A stretch of DNA of 64,000 nucleotides from Rhizobium mayense (lineage in GTDB: Bacteria; Pseudomonadota; Alphaproteobacteria; Rhizobiales; Rhizobiaceae), in NCBI RefSeq assembly GCF_030272705.1, contig NZ_JARFYM010000030.1, forward strand, positions 1 to 64,000, written 5' to 3'. Both the position numbers and the translations under genes were made by a program. The notes beneath the pieces are model-generated. The model did no database searches, was not told where the DNA came from, and saw nothing but the letters and a program-made list of their open reading frames with translations. Below, in pieces: positions 35,253-44,118 of the stretch; the stretch's first letter is position 1; the number at the start of each line of letters is the position of its first letter.

Positions 35253-36026
35253 TTGAAAGGGCGGGTGGCAGTCGTAACCGGTTCGACGAGCGGTATCGGC
35301 CTTGGTATTGCCTGCAAACTAGCCGCGGGCGGCGCTGATCTCGTGATCAATGGGCCCGGGGACACCTCGGCGAATGAAGCACTCTGCAGGGAAATCGCCA
35401 AAGTCTATGGTGTTCGCGTGGCGTTCGGCGCAGCAGATCTATCGAATACGGACGAGGCCAACAAGCTCATCGGTTATTCAACCGATGCCATGGGGCGTGT
35501 CGACATCCTGGTCAACAATGCCGGCATGCAACCGGCTGATTCCGCGCATATATCTGCCGCCCAACAATGGGACGCAACGATCGCGGTCAATCTGACGGCT
35601 GTGTGGCTCACAATACGTGCGGTTCTTCCACAGATGCTTGAGCGCGGTTGGGGAAGAATCATCAATGTTGCACCCATGTGCCGCGCCGATGCCGAAAACA
35701 AAAGCGCGGCCCAGGCATCGAAATACGGCGTGATCGGTTTGACGAAGGATGTGGCGCTCGATCTTGTAGGCCGCGGCGTTACCTGCAATGTGATTTGTCC
35801 CGGCTGGGTGCCCAGCCCCCACGTCAAGACGATCAGTAGCGATGCCAAACCTCCCAACGGCCGCCGCCCCAAGGCCCGCCGGCGAACAGCTGTTGGAGAG
35901 TTGCAACTATCCTATGAGCTGAAGGCGCCGGACCATCTCGGTTCGCTCGCCGCCTTTTTCTGTTCCGACGCCGCGGCTCAGGTGAACGGCGTGGCGCTGC
36001 CCGTAGACGGAGGCTGGTTCCGGTGA
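35253..36026 (+). CDS. Short-chain dehydrogenase-like protein lacking catalytic Ser/Tyr
   Basis: 257 residues of the classical SDR fold, closest in layout to 3-hydroxybutyrate dehydrogenase. The NAD site TGSTSGIG, the NNAG motif and the Asn of AVNLTA are intact. However, the Ser of the usual IINxAS is Pro (IINVAPM), and the Tyr of YxxxK is Ala (AQASK); only Lys remains. The substrate loop after ICPGWVPSP also carries an Arg/Lys-rich stretch (NGRRPKARRR). The start is TTG 35253 with GGAAGGAG upstream; no ATG fits. It may be a non-enzymatic NAD-binding protein or a decaying gene. Confidence 0.75.
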   Translation: MKGRVAVVTGSTSGIGLGIACKLAAGGADLVINGPGDTSANEALCREIAKVYGVRVAFGAADLSNTDEANKLIGYSTDAMGRVDILVNNAGMQPADSAHISAAQQWDATIAVNLTAVWLTIRAVLPQMLERGWGRIINVAPMCRADAENKSAAQASKYGVIGLTKDVALDLVGRGVTCNVICPGWVPSPHVKTISSDAKPPNGRRPKARRRTAVGELQLSYELKAPDHLGSLAAFFCSDAAAQVNGVALPVDGGWFR

Positions 36027-36178
36027 TGATTCGGCATAGTTGCAATCTCATTCCGATAACACCGATCTTCACCCGCCTATATCTAATCTTCACGAGCATG
36101 TTCAACGTGTAGCGACAATCAATAGTCTTGTTCGTGAGTGACGTGGGATGGGGCCCACCAATCGTCAGGAGCATTCAT

Positions 36179-37237
36179 ATGATCAATATGTCTCAGCTCT
36201 TGCATGCCATCGACGTCGCAGGTGTCGGCGACACGCTGACGGCTTCGATCGATTTCACCACACTGGAATATCCGCCGCACGAGCAGTTCGATGCCTTTCG
36301 GTCCATGAGGGAAGGGGTCGAAGAGGGTTGGCTTATCCGAAGCAACGGCCCCACTTTTCCGGCGCGGCAAGTCGTTTGGGATCTCGGGAAGATGGTGTTC
36401 GCCTATACCAGACTTCCCGGCGACGGCTATGTTTATGGATGGCACCATTTGAGGAAGGCGATATTCGACCATTGGTACATCCTGCTAGCGCTACAGTCGT
36501 CCGGCTCCGACGACTGCGAGGAAATTCCGGCCGCCATGCCGACCTTGCACTGCCTTGCAAAGCCATTTGAAGCGCAAACGGCGGCATCGGGCAGTCTGGC
36601 CCTTTACGTGCCCCGGGATTTGTTCGTGCCCGGTGACCACATGGCAAACACCCAGTTCGGTGGCGGGCTAGGGTCGCTGCTTGCGGATTACATGCTGCTC
36701 CTGCGCAGGTCGTTGCATGAGGTCCGATTGACGGAGACGTCCTATATCGTCGATGCCACTCGTGCCCTTCTTGCCGCATGTTTGGCTCCATCGCGCGACG
36801 GCATGGCAAAGGCACAAAGTCCGATCGATCGGACGATCATGGAACGGGCGCGGCAGCTGATCGCGCGCAAGCTCATTGATGCGGATTTGACCGTCGACAG
36901 CCTTTGCAGGGACCTCGGCCTTTCGAGGGCACGTCTTTATCGGCTTTTCGAAGCAAACGGCGGCATCCACGCCTATATTCGTCGCGAGCGGTTGCTTCAA
37001 ACGCGCAAAGCGCTTTCCAACCATGACGACCGACGGCCAATCTGTCAGATCGCCGAGCAGTGGGGTTTTATCGATCCCTCCGCCTTCACGCGGGCCTTCA
37101 GGCACGAGTTCGGTATCTCGCCACGAGATGTCCGCTCAGAAGCAATTCGCGACAGTCTGCACATTTTCGCCGAAACCAAGACCCGGCCTCCTTTGCACGG
37201 GCAGAGCCTTGGTAACATGCTGACCTTCGCTGGATAG
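36179..37237 (+). CDS. AraC-family regulator (copy 1 of a paralogous pair)
   Basis: 352 residues from ATG 36179 with CAGGAG 7 nt upstream. A cupin-like N-terminal domain (FPARQVVWDLGKMVFAYTRLPG, residues about 40-230) is followed by a C-terminal double helix-turn-helix (LIDADLTVDSLCRDLGLSRARLYRLFE, then CQIAEQWGFIDPSAFTRAFRHEFG). The gene at 38635 encodes a close paralogue with matching blocks. Ligand unknown. The SDR-like gene lies 150 bp upstream on the same strand. Confidence 0.87.
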   Translation: MINMSQLLHAIDVAGVGDTLTASIDFTTLEYPPHEQFDAFRSMREGVEEGWLIRSNGPTFPARQVVWDLGKMVFAYTRLPGDGYVYGWHHLRKAIFDHWYILLALQSSGSDDCEEIPAAMPTLHCLAKPFEAQTAASGSLALYVPRDLFVPGDHMANTQFGGGLGSLLADYMLLLRRSLHEVRLTETSYIVDATRALLAACLAPSRDGMAKAQSPIDRTIMERARQLIARKLIDADLTVDSLCRDLGLSRARLYRLFEANGGIHAYIRRERLLQTRKALSNHDDRRPICQIAEQWGFIDPSAFTRAFRHEFGISPRDVRSEAIRDSLHIFAETKTRPPLHGQSLGNMLTFAG

Positions 37238-37260
37238 ACGCTTCCAGACCTTGCAGCCGG

Positions 37261-38253
37261 TTACGTGTCGCCACGACCCTCAATAAGGGAAGGGGCATGG
37301 CCGTAGTGCATATGATAGGCGCGCGAAAAGCTTGAATAGCCTTCGTAGCCGACGCGCCGCGCGATTTCGCTGATCGACAGCTGCCCAGCGCTCAGCAGAA
37401 CCCTGGCTTCTTCCATTCTCACCATCCGCGCATAAGCATGGGGCGTGGCACCGAATAGCTCGCGAAAGCCTATCGTCAGCTCATTGTGGTTAAGTCCGAC
37501 ACGAAGCGCCATCTGCTTGATGGTGGGTTGGTTGTGGATCTCTCGCCTGTAGATCGCCGCCGCGGTTTTGATCGCCTGGGCCTTGCCATCAGCGGAGCGC
37601 AAGCGGGTTCCCCTTCGCAGGGAAAGAGCGTTGAGCTGTGCGACGACGTCACAGATGATCTCGATGGTCTTCGCCTTGAGGTACATCATCTTCAACGGCT
37701 CTTCGTACCTGCACGAAATGATCTGATCTGTGGTGGTGATGATGGAGGGTGTTGGGGGCAGCCTCAAGGCGTCCGCCATTCCCACATCCGTGAGGAAGAT
37801 TGGCTTGTACATGGCCGGAATGTTGTCAGGCCTCAGACCGAAATGATTGAGAAAATATTGTCTGTCGCAAGCAATCATTATCCCGCGGAATTTTGCCCCG
37901 GCCGCAGCCTCCGAGATGGAGCGCGGGCAATTGGTGATCTGCATCTGTGCCGCGTTGACACGTTCGACATGATCACCGACCAGGCGCTGATAAGAACCCT
38001 TGATGGTTATCTGAATGCAGACGAAGCCTCTGCGTGCCATCGCGACGCTATGAGATTGAAGGACTTCGAAATTCTGCACGTAAAGGAAGATGAAATCGTC
38101 GATCCGCCGATAGTGGCCGTGTTCCCTGGTGCGGAAAATGCCTTCGGTGGGGCCGAGCGCATCGCTGATTCGCACGAACTCGTTATGGCGAAGTTCGCTT
38201 TGGATGCCCCTCAGATCAAGTTCCAAGGATTGATGCTCCAAGGATTTATGCAT
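37261..38253 (-). CDS. AraC-family regulator, PchR-like layout
   Basis: 330 residues from ATG 38253; the frame could extend to 38436 but that stretch is AT-richer and unconserved-looking. The sensor domain is unlike the two flanking AraC proteins. The C terminus has the two helix-turn-helix units (TIKQMALRVGLNHNELTIGFRELFG and ISEIARRVGYEGYSSFSRAYHMHYG). It lies between the two paralogous AraC genes on the opposite strand, convergent with the first and divergent from the second. Confidence 0.82.
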   Translation of the reverse strand: MHKSLEHQSLELDLRGIQSELRHNEFVRISDALGPTEGIFRTREHGHYRRIDDFIFLYVQNFEVLQSHSVAMARRGFVCIQITIKGSYQRLVGDHVERVNAAQMQITNCPRSISEAAAGAKFRGIMIACDRQYFLNHFGLRPDNIPAMYKPIFLTDVGMADALRLPPTPSIITTTDQIISCRYEEPLKMMYLKAKTIEIICDVVAQLNALSLRRGTRLRSADGKAQAIKTAAAIYRREIHNQPTIKQMALRVGLNHNELTIGFRELFGATPHAYARMVRMEEARVLLSAGQLSISEIARRVGYEGYSSFSRAYHMHYGHAPSLIEGRGDT

Positions 38254-38634
38254 GGCGACCAACCATAAGACACGTCTACGATAAGTAGGTGTTGATGTTG
38301 ATGTCAGGTCCGAATCTGGGCCCAACTCACGGGCAAGCCTGCAGAAGAAAAAACAGTATTTTTCAAGGGGGAAAATAATTCGCAATCGCTTAAATAACAA
38401 GCTGAAATCTTTGGTAGAGTCGGCGATTGACAACAATCGATGATGGCCTACCTTGTTATTGTGGTTGCGTTATTTTGGCATGAAATGCGCCACATGGTTT
38501 TCCAGTTGCGCAGCGAAAGACCGGCAGAAATCCGTTTGTTGCACAGGCATTTCAGAGGGATTCCTGACCATAACAAGAACAGGACTGTGGACGTGTAAGC
38601 AACTTCGTAGGCCTTAGCGCTTTGGAGTACGTCG
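38254..38634. promoter_or_regulatory. Divergent region between two AraC genes
   Basis: 381 bp, visibly richer in A and T than the flanks, without a gene. It includes the inverted repeat GATTG-ACAA-CAATC near 38427-38440 and a TTGACA-like -35 hexamer within it. AraC regulators often bind direct repeats; I could not define them by eye. Confidence 0.4.
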
Positions 38635-39705
38635 ATGACCAGTATGTCCCCGTTGAAAATCGGCGATCGGAAACAGCTTCGAGATGACAGGCTGTCGTGT
38701 TTTATAGATTTTACGACGGCCGCTTTCCCTCCGAGAGATCAATTCGACGTTTTTCGCGCCGCTCACGAAGGCGTTTGGGATCTTTCTCTCGCCAAGAGCG
38801 AGGATGCGTCTTTTCCGGCGCGCCAGATGGTTTGGGATCTCGGAAAGCTGGTTTTCACCCGGACCAAGCTGCCGGGACAAGGGTATGCTCACCACTGGCG
38901 GCACATCAGAAAAGCCAGACTTGATCATTGGTACGTACTGATGCCGTTTCATTCATCGAAGCCCGGCGACGCTCCTGCGAACGGTAGGGCTTTGCCGCGC
39001 CTGCACTGCCTGTCAAAGCCTTTCGAAGCGGAGATGGAGGCGGATGGAGCCCTCGCCTTGTTCATGCCGCGCGATCTGTTCGCCTCGTCCTTCGAGCTCG
39101 ATGACAAGTCGAACGCCGAGGCTGCTGGCCGGCTCGGGTCGCTGCTGGGAGACTACCTGCTTCTCCTCAATCGATCCTTGCCTGAGCTGCGGATGACGGA
39201 ACTCCCCCATGTCGTCGAAGCTACCCGCTGCCTCATGGCCATGTGCCTGGCGCCGTCGCGAAACCGGATCGCGGAGGCCAAAAAACCAATCAATTCGATA
39301 TTGATCGAGCGGGCGCGACGGTTGATCGACCTCAGGCTTGCACAAGCCGATCTGACCCCGGATATGCTCTGCATCGAACTCGGTGTGTCGAGATCCCGCC
39401 TGTACAGACTGTTTGAACCGCTTGGCGGCATATCGGCCTATATCAGGCGTCAGCGCTTGCTTCGCACGCGGGACGCCTTGTCCGACAGTTCGGATATGCG
39501 TCCAATCGCGTGCATAGCGGAGCAATGGGGTTTCTACGACGCCTCTGCCTACAGCCGAACCTTCCGGCACGAATTCGGCGTAACCCCCAAGGAAGCGCGG
39601 GAGGCCGGATGGAATGGCTGCGGGTATCTCGTCGGACAATCCAGACCTCAGGAAGCCAACCACGTCTCAAGTCTCGAATACCTGTTGCGTGGTCTTTCCG
39701 CCTGA
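38635..39705 (+). CDS. AraC-family regulator (copy 2 of the pair)
   Basis: 356 residues from ATG 38635 with GGAG upstream. It matches the protein of 36179-37237 block for block (ASFPARQMVWDLGKLVFTRTKLPG, LDHWYVLMPFHSS, LPRLHCLSKPFEAE, then IACIAEQWGFYDASAYSRTFRHEFG). The pair arose by duplication, with the unrelated AraC gene between them. Target genes are not evident; the GH5 and GMC genes downstream are candidates. Confidence 0.86.
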   Translation: MTSMSPLKIGDRKQLRDDRLSCFIDFTTAAFPPRDQFDVFRAAHEGVWDLSLAKSEDASFPARQMVWDLGKLVFTRTKLPGQGYAHHWRHIRKARLDHWYVLMPFHSSKPGDAPANGRALPRLHCLSKPFEAEMEADGALALFMPRDLFASSFELDDKSNAEAAGRLGSLLGDYLLLLNRSLPELRMTELPHVVEATRCLMAMCLAPSRNRIAEAKKPINSILIERARRLIDLRLAQADLTPDMLCIELGVSRSRLYRLFEPLGGISAYIRRQRLLRTRDALSDSSDMRPIACIAEQWGFYDASAYSRTFRHEFGVTPKEAREAGWNGCGYLVGQSRPQEANHVSSLEYLLRGLSA

Positions 39706-39947
39706 CACCAGGCGTTATCAGGACCAGACATTGCCTCCAGACCAAACAGTGCCCCATCGCGGTTGCTGCTATCCGATCTGGAAGGCCGTCTTGCGGCTAT
39801 GCGGTCAGGATATCTTCGATCCGGATCGGCATGGTCCGAACACACTTGCCCACTGCTCCTTGCTACGCCGGTTAACCTGACATCACGGCGCACGGCCTTG
39901 CTTTGGCCTCATCCGGCGTCAAACTGGTGAAAACGCTGGATGTGCCG

Positions 39948-41225
39948 ATGAAAAACCATCTGCTTGCCTTCGCCGTGCTGTTGGCCGTGTCTTTGGGCCT
40001 CCTTTCGCCAGAAGCCCACGCTCAGGGATTCGTTCATGCCGATCACCAGCGGATTGCCGACGGTAACGGCAAACCGCTGATCCTGCGTGGCATGGCGCTG
40101 GGCGGATGGATGGTCCAGGAAGGCTATATGCTAGGCCTGTCCAATCTTGGCGCCCAGCGTGTCATCCGCAGCCGCATTTCAGAGATCATCGGTGCGCGGA
40201 AGACCGAGCAGTTCTATCGGTCGTGGCGCGACAATGCGGTTACGAAAGCCGATATCGACGCCATGGCCGGCTGGGGTTTCAACAGCGTGCGCCTGCCGAT
40301 GCATTGGAACCTGTTCATCAAAGATAGGGCAGGTAAGAGTGGCACCGGTAAAATCGTCTGGAACGAGGAAGGGTTTCGGCGCGTCGATGCCTTGATCGCC
40401 TGGCTCAAGGCCGATCGCATGGTTCTGATCCTCGATCTGCACGCCGCGCCCGGTGGCCAGGGCAACGATCTGGCGATTTCTGACCGCGATCCGCAAAAGC
40501 CGTCCCTATGGGAGAGTGGCGACAATCAGACGAAGATGATCGCGCTGTGGGCCGAGATCGCCCGGCGCTACAAAGATGAGCCGACCATCGCCGGTTATGA
40601 TCTTCTCAACGAACCGAACTGGGGTTTCCAGGACAAGGCCGACATCCACGGCTGTAGCGAAACCGGCAACAAACCGCTACAGGACCTTTACGAGCGAACC
40701 ATCCGGGCGATCCGCTCCGTCGATACCAACCACATGCTGATCATCGAAGGCAATTGCTGGGGCAACAACTATGCCGGTCTGTTGCCCGTCGCCGACCGCA
40801 ACACGGTGCTGAGCTATCACAAATATTGGACCGCCACGACGCAGGAGTCGATCGAGCCTTTCCTGAAACTACGCGCGCAATATGACATGCCGCTGTGGAA
40901 CGGCGAGACGGGAGAGAACTCCAACGACTGGTATTCCCGCGCGGTCGAGCTGGCAGAGAAGAACGACATCGGCTGGTCCATGTGGCCACTAAAGAAGATC
41001 GGTAGCAACAATCCGCTCGAAATTCCTAGCAACACCCAGTATCGCCGTCTCGCCAGCTATCTGCGGGGTGAAGGCAAAAAGCCCAAGGCTGACGAGGCCT
41101 TCGCCGGGCTGATGCGGCTGGCGGCCCACAGCCGGTTTGACAGGAATATCCGACACGCGGATGTGATCGATGCACTGTTCCGCGCGCCGAATAGCGGCCG
41201 TCCGATTTCCGATCAAAAGCCATAG
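39948..41225 (+). CDS. Exported glycoside hydrolase family 5
   Basis: 425 residues from ATG 39948. Signal peptide MKNHLLAFAVLLAVSLGLLS, cleaved near AHA-Q (residue 25-26), then a TIM-barrel glycosidase. Acid/base Glu222 lies in YDLLNEPNWG and nucleophile Glu320 in WNGETGENS. The FNSVRLPMHWN and LDLHAAPGGQ stretches are family typical. It acts on a beta-glucan or related polysaccharide in the periplasm or outside; the exact substrate cannot be read. A longer N terminus from 39903 would hide the signal peptide. Confidence 0.85.
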   Translation: MKNHLLAFAVLLAVSLGLLSPEAHAQGFVHADHQRIADGNGKPLILRGMALGGWMVQEGYMLGLSNLGAQRVIRSRISEIIGARKTEQFYRSWRDNAVTKADIDAMAGWGFNSVRLPMHWNLFIKDRAGKSGTGKIVWNEEGFRRVDALIAWLKADRMVLILDLHAAPGGQGNDLAISDRDPQKPSLWESGDNQTKMIALWAEIARRYKDEPTIAGYDLLNEPNWGFQDKADIHGCSETGNKPLQDLYERTIRAIRSVDTNHMLIIEGNCWGNNYAGLLPVADRNTVLSYHKYWTATTQESIEPFLKLRAQYDMPLWNGETGENSNDWYSRAVELAEKNDIGWSMWPLKKIGSNNPLEIPSNTQYRRLASYLRGEGKKPKADEAFAGLMRLAAHSRFDRNIRHADVIDALFRAPNSGRPISDQKP

Positions 41226-41428
41226 GATCATCCGGAAGATAATCCAACTTCCGATTGGCAAGTTTCGACATCGCCGCGCAAGTTAGTCTTTGGTGTTAGG
41301 TGCCGACGCATAAAGGTATCGAATTTATACCGGTATTAAGGCTTCCGACTTTTTGGTTACTTGTCGAAAATTTCGTAAAAGCTAATCTAGCGCTCCTGGC
41401 ATCGGAATATCTGTTCGCGTTGACGGAA

Positions 41429-43180
41429 ATGACCCGGATGAAAATCGAGCGACTGTCCAACTATGACGACAATTCGATCATTGCGGCGGACCTCGTTGTC
41501 GTAGGGGGCGGTCCCACGGGGCTGACCATCGCAGCGCAATGCGCTGGGGCGGGCAGAAAGGTGCTCGTCGTCGAAAGTGGGCTTGAACTCGAAAACCCCG
41601 AGCATTCGGCACTCAACGAGGTCGAGAACGTTGGCCAGCCGATGTCAGAGGAGCAGTTTTTCAAGCGGATCACATTTCACAGCCCTCAAGCTGGATTCTG
41701 GTCGCAGGAGATGCAGCCCTTCGGTGTTCGCTGCCGGGCGCTCGGGGGGTCGACGCATGCCTGGGCCGGGAAATCGGCACCTTTCAGCGCCATTGACTTC
41801 AAGGCTCGCTCCTGGGTTCCAAATTCGGGATGGCCGGTCGATCGCGCGCAAATCGATTCTTATCTCCTGCGTGCAATGGATGTGCTGAACCTCAGCCCCA
41901 AGGAGCCGCCGAGCCGTTTTGAGAAGGAGGGACTTCATTCCTTCTATTGGCAGTTTGCCCGCTCGCGCGTAGATCGGCTCGACGTCATGCGCTTCGGGAA
42001 CGAATTCATGGCGCGGCGGCCGGATAATACTCATGTTCTTCTGAATGCGACCGTGACGCGTGTCGGCCTGAGCCCCGACGGATCGCGTTTCTCGCATCTC
42101 GACGTCGTCAGCATGGAAGGCAAGCGCGCCCGCATCGAGGCCAGATTGTGCGTGCTGGCGGCGAGCGGGATTGAAAACGCCAGGCTGCTGCTGGCATCCA
42201 ACGATGTGTTTTCGAACGGAATTGGCAATCACCACGGTGTCGTCGGGCGATATCTGATGGATCATCCGGGAGCGCGCATCGGCAGAATTCCGACCGACCA
42301 AATGGCCGTACTTGCCAAGCTGTTCGGCTTCTTCGGCGTTCACCACAATGGCCGCGCGCATATGTTCATGCATGGCCTGGCGCTGACACCGGAGATACAG
42401 GAGCGCGAGCAGTTGCTGAACGCCGCCGTTTACTTCGTCTCAGAGCGGGCGCCGGACGATCCGTGGGATGCATTGAAGAAGCTGTTGCGCAGGCGCAGTA
42501 CAAATGTCGGACGCGACCTGCTTTCGGTTGCGTCAGGTTCCGGACTTATCGCGAAGGGAATCGGAATGAAAGTCCTTTCCGACAACCGGACGCCCAAGGT
42601 CTTCAAGGATCTCGTGGTCAACACCGCGATCAGACTGTCCCCGAATGTGGTCGCCAATGAATTCCAGGATCACGGCGTGCCGCACAAGCTGATCGGCTTG
42701 GGGATCGATGCGATCTCGGAGCAGATTCCGAACCCCGACAGCAGGATCAGCCTGAGCGGCCGGAAGGACCGGTTTGGCATTCCGCTCGCCAAGGTCGATT
42801 GGCGGATCAACGATGTCGAACGCCAGACGCTCCTCAGAATCGCGGAGCTCTCACGCACAGCCCTGATGAGCGCCGGCCTGCCTGCCCCGATGCTTGAAAA
42901 TTGGGCACTCGAACGCAGACCGCAGGATGTCGTCATCATCGACATGGCGCATACGCTTGGCACGACACGAATGTCGGCCGACGCGAAGACAGGCGTTGTC
43001 GACCAGGATTGCAGGGTTCACGGCTTGCCCAATCTCTATGTTGCCGGCGGATCGGTATTCCCGACCAGCGGCCATGCAAATCCGACATTAATGATCCTGG
43101 CCTTTGCCATAAGGCTCGCCGATCACCTGAATGCGGAACTGGCAAAGGGCTTAGTGCTAGCTGGAAGTCTGTCGGAATAA
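41429..43180 (+). CDS. GMC-type FAD-dependent oxidoreductase
   Basis: 583 residues from ATG 41429 (an ATG at 41438 is equally possible). FAD site VVVGGGPTGLTIAAQ near residue 25. Conserved GGSTHAWAGK early region, VLAASGIENARLLLAS, and C-terminal HTLGTTRM ... NLYVAGGSVFPTSGHANPTLM with the catalytic His/Asn region of the glucose-methanol-choline family. It probably oxidises a sugar or sugar alcohol; electron acceptor unknown. It follows the GH5 gene by about 200 bp, so a joint role in glycan use is possible. Its end overlaps narR by 24 bp on the opposite strand. Confidence 0.84.
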   Translation: MTRMKIERLSNYDDNSIIAADLVVVGGGPTGLTIAAQCAGAGRKVLVVESGLELENPEHSALNEVENVGQPMSEEQFFKRITFHSPQAGFWSQEMQPFGVRCRALGGSTHAWAGKSAPFSAIDFKARSWVPNSGWPVDRAQIDSYLLRAMDVLNLSPKEPPSRFEKEGLHSFYWQFARSRVDRLDVMRFGNEFMARRPDNTHVLLNATVTRVGLSPDGSRFSHLDVVSMEGKRARIEARLCVLAASGIENARLLLASNDVFSNGIGNHHGVVGRYLMDHPGARIGRIPTDQMAVLAKLFGFFGVHHNGRAHMFMHGLALTPEIQEREQLLNAAVYFVSERAPDDPWDALKKLLRRRSTNVGRDLLSVASGSGLIAKGIGMKVLSDNRTPKVFKDLVVNTAIRLSPNVVANEFQDHGVPHKLIGLGIDAISEQIPNPDSRISLSGRKDRFGIPLAKVDWRINDVERQTLLRIAELSRTALMSAGLPAPMLENWALERRPQDVVIIDMAHTLGTTRMSADAKTGVVDQDCRVHGLPNLYVAGGSVFPTSGHANPTLMILAFAIRLADHLNAELAKGLVLAGSLSE

Positions 43181-43876
43181 ATTTTCAGGATCGTCGATCA
43201 AGGGGTCTGGTTTCGCAAAAACAAGAAGGGCGTCCAGCCGTTCGATTTCAACACGCGAGCCGTGTACCTTCACGCCGTGAGATCGCAGAGTGAGAAAAGC
43301 GCGCGATAGGTTTTCGGGCGTCATCCCCAGGTGCGAAGCGAGGACACGTTTCTCGACGGGAATTTCCACGACACCATTTCGCCCGCGCTCCCTTTGCATG
43401 CGCAGGAGCCAGTTTGCCAGCCGCTCGGCGCCGCTCCTCATTTTCTGACTCTTAAGGTCCTTGATTGTCCGGCGATAACTTGCCGCGAGTTCCATGACAA
43501 TCGCGCGCATGAAGGCCTGATCGGTTTCCATGGCGTGACGCACTTTTTCCGCGGGTATCATCAGAATGGTGGATGGCTCCAATGTTCTGGCGGACTGAAG
43601 ATAAACCTGGTCGTTGAGGACGGCGGCGAGGATGAAAATACCGACCGGAGCAATGATTTCCAAAGTCGTCTCCCGCATGTCCGTTGCCGCATACATTTCG
43701 ACCAGCCCCTCCACGACCACATGGAGGAAATCCGCCGGCTCGTTTTCGCGAATAAGATTCACGCCACGCGGGAATCGCTGAAGAAAACTCGTTTCGATCA
43801 AGTCCCGGAACGTGCTATCATGCAGCTCTCTAAACAATGCCAACTGCCGAACCTTGGCAGCATTTTCCGATCGCAT
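43157..43876 (-). CDS. narR: Crp/Fnr-family regulator, NarR-like
   Basis: 239 residues from ATG 43876 (AAGGAGA upstream). Cyclic-nucleotide-like beta barrel (to about 125), dimer helix, then a winged helix with the recognition segment TPENLSRAF. E-x-x-S-R is the FNR-type reading head for TTGAT-N4-ATCAA. No N-terminal Cys cluster, so it does not carry an Fe-S oxygen sensor like FNR. In Paracoccus, NarR of this family activates the nar operon in response to nitrate/nitrite. Here it is divergent from narK across a region with two perfect FNR-type boxes. Confidence 0.8.
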   Translation of the reverse strand: MRSENAAKVRQLALFRELHDSTFRDLIETSFLQRFPRGVNLIRENEPADFLHVVVEGLVEMYAATDMRETTLEIIAPVGIFILAAVLNDQVYLQSARTLEPSTILMIPAEKVRHAMETDQAFMRAIVMELAASYRRTIKDLKSQKMRSGAERLANWLLRMQRERGRNGVVEIPVEKRVLASHLGMTPENLSRAFLTLRSHGVKVHGSRVEIERLDALLVFAKPDPLIDDPENLFRQTSS

Positions 43877-43921
43877 CGCGTGTCTCCTTGTACGGGCGGA
43901 CGGCCTGTTTACAGTGCGTGA

Positions 43922-43935
43922 TTGATAATTATCAA
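43922..43935. promoter_or_regulatory. FNR/NarR-type box near narR
   Basis: TTGATAATTATCAA, a perfect palindrome of the FNR consensus TTGAT-N4-ATCAA, centred 52 bp from the narR start. Either autoregulation of narR or a distal site for narK. Confidence 0.85.
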
Positions 43936-44034
43936 GTAGCAAGTATAAAATAATCAATTTTTGGACCTATATTAAGCAAATTCTCGCAAACGCTCCTGAT
44001 TAACTTGAGCGTTATTTTGCGCGTTGGGTTGTGT

Positions 44035-44048
44035 TTGATCCAAATCAA
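44035..44048 (+). promoter_or_regulatory. FNR/NarR-type box of the narK-narGHJI promoter
   Basis: TTGATCCAAATCAA matches the FNR consensus exactly. If centred at -41.5 the transcript starts near 44083, and a -10-like TATTTT lies at 44071-44076, exactly where expected. This is a textbook class-II activation layout. Confidence 0.85.
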
Positions 44049-44118
44049 AGTGGTCGGCGGCGTTAATCGCTATTTTTCTCGGGACTGAAGACTTGTCATT
44101 CATCGTCACGAACGGAAT

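Noticed and set aside
35253..36026. Naming this gene bdhA (3-hydroxybutyrate dehydrogenase)
   Set aside because: The fold and layout fit, but the catalytic Ser and Tyr are replaced, so the activity cannot be assumed.
41325..41336. Palindrome ATACCGGTAT ahead of the GMC gene
   Set aside because: A single 10-bp palindrome without a partner site; expected by chance at this scale.
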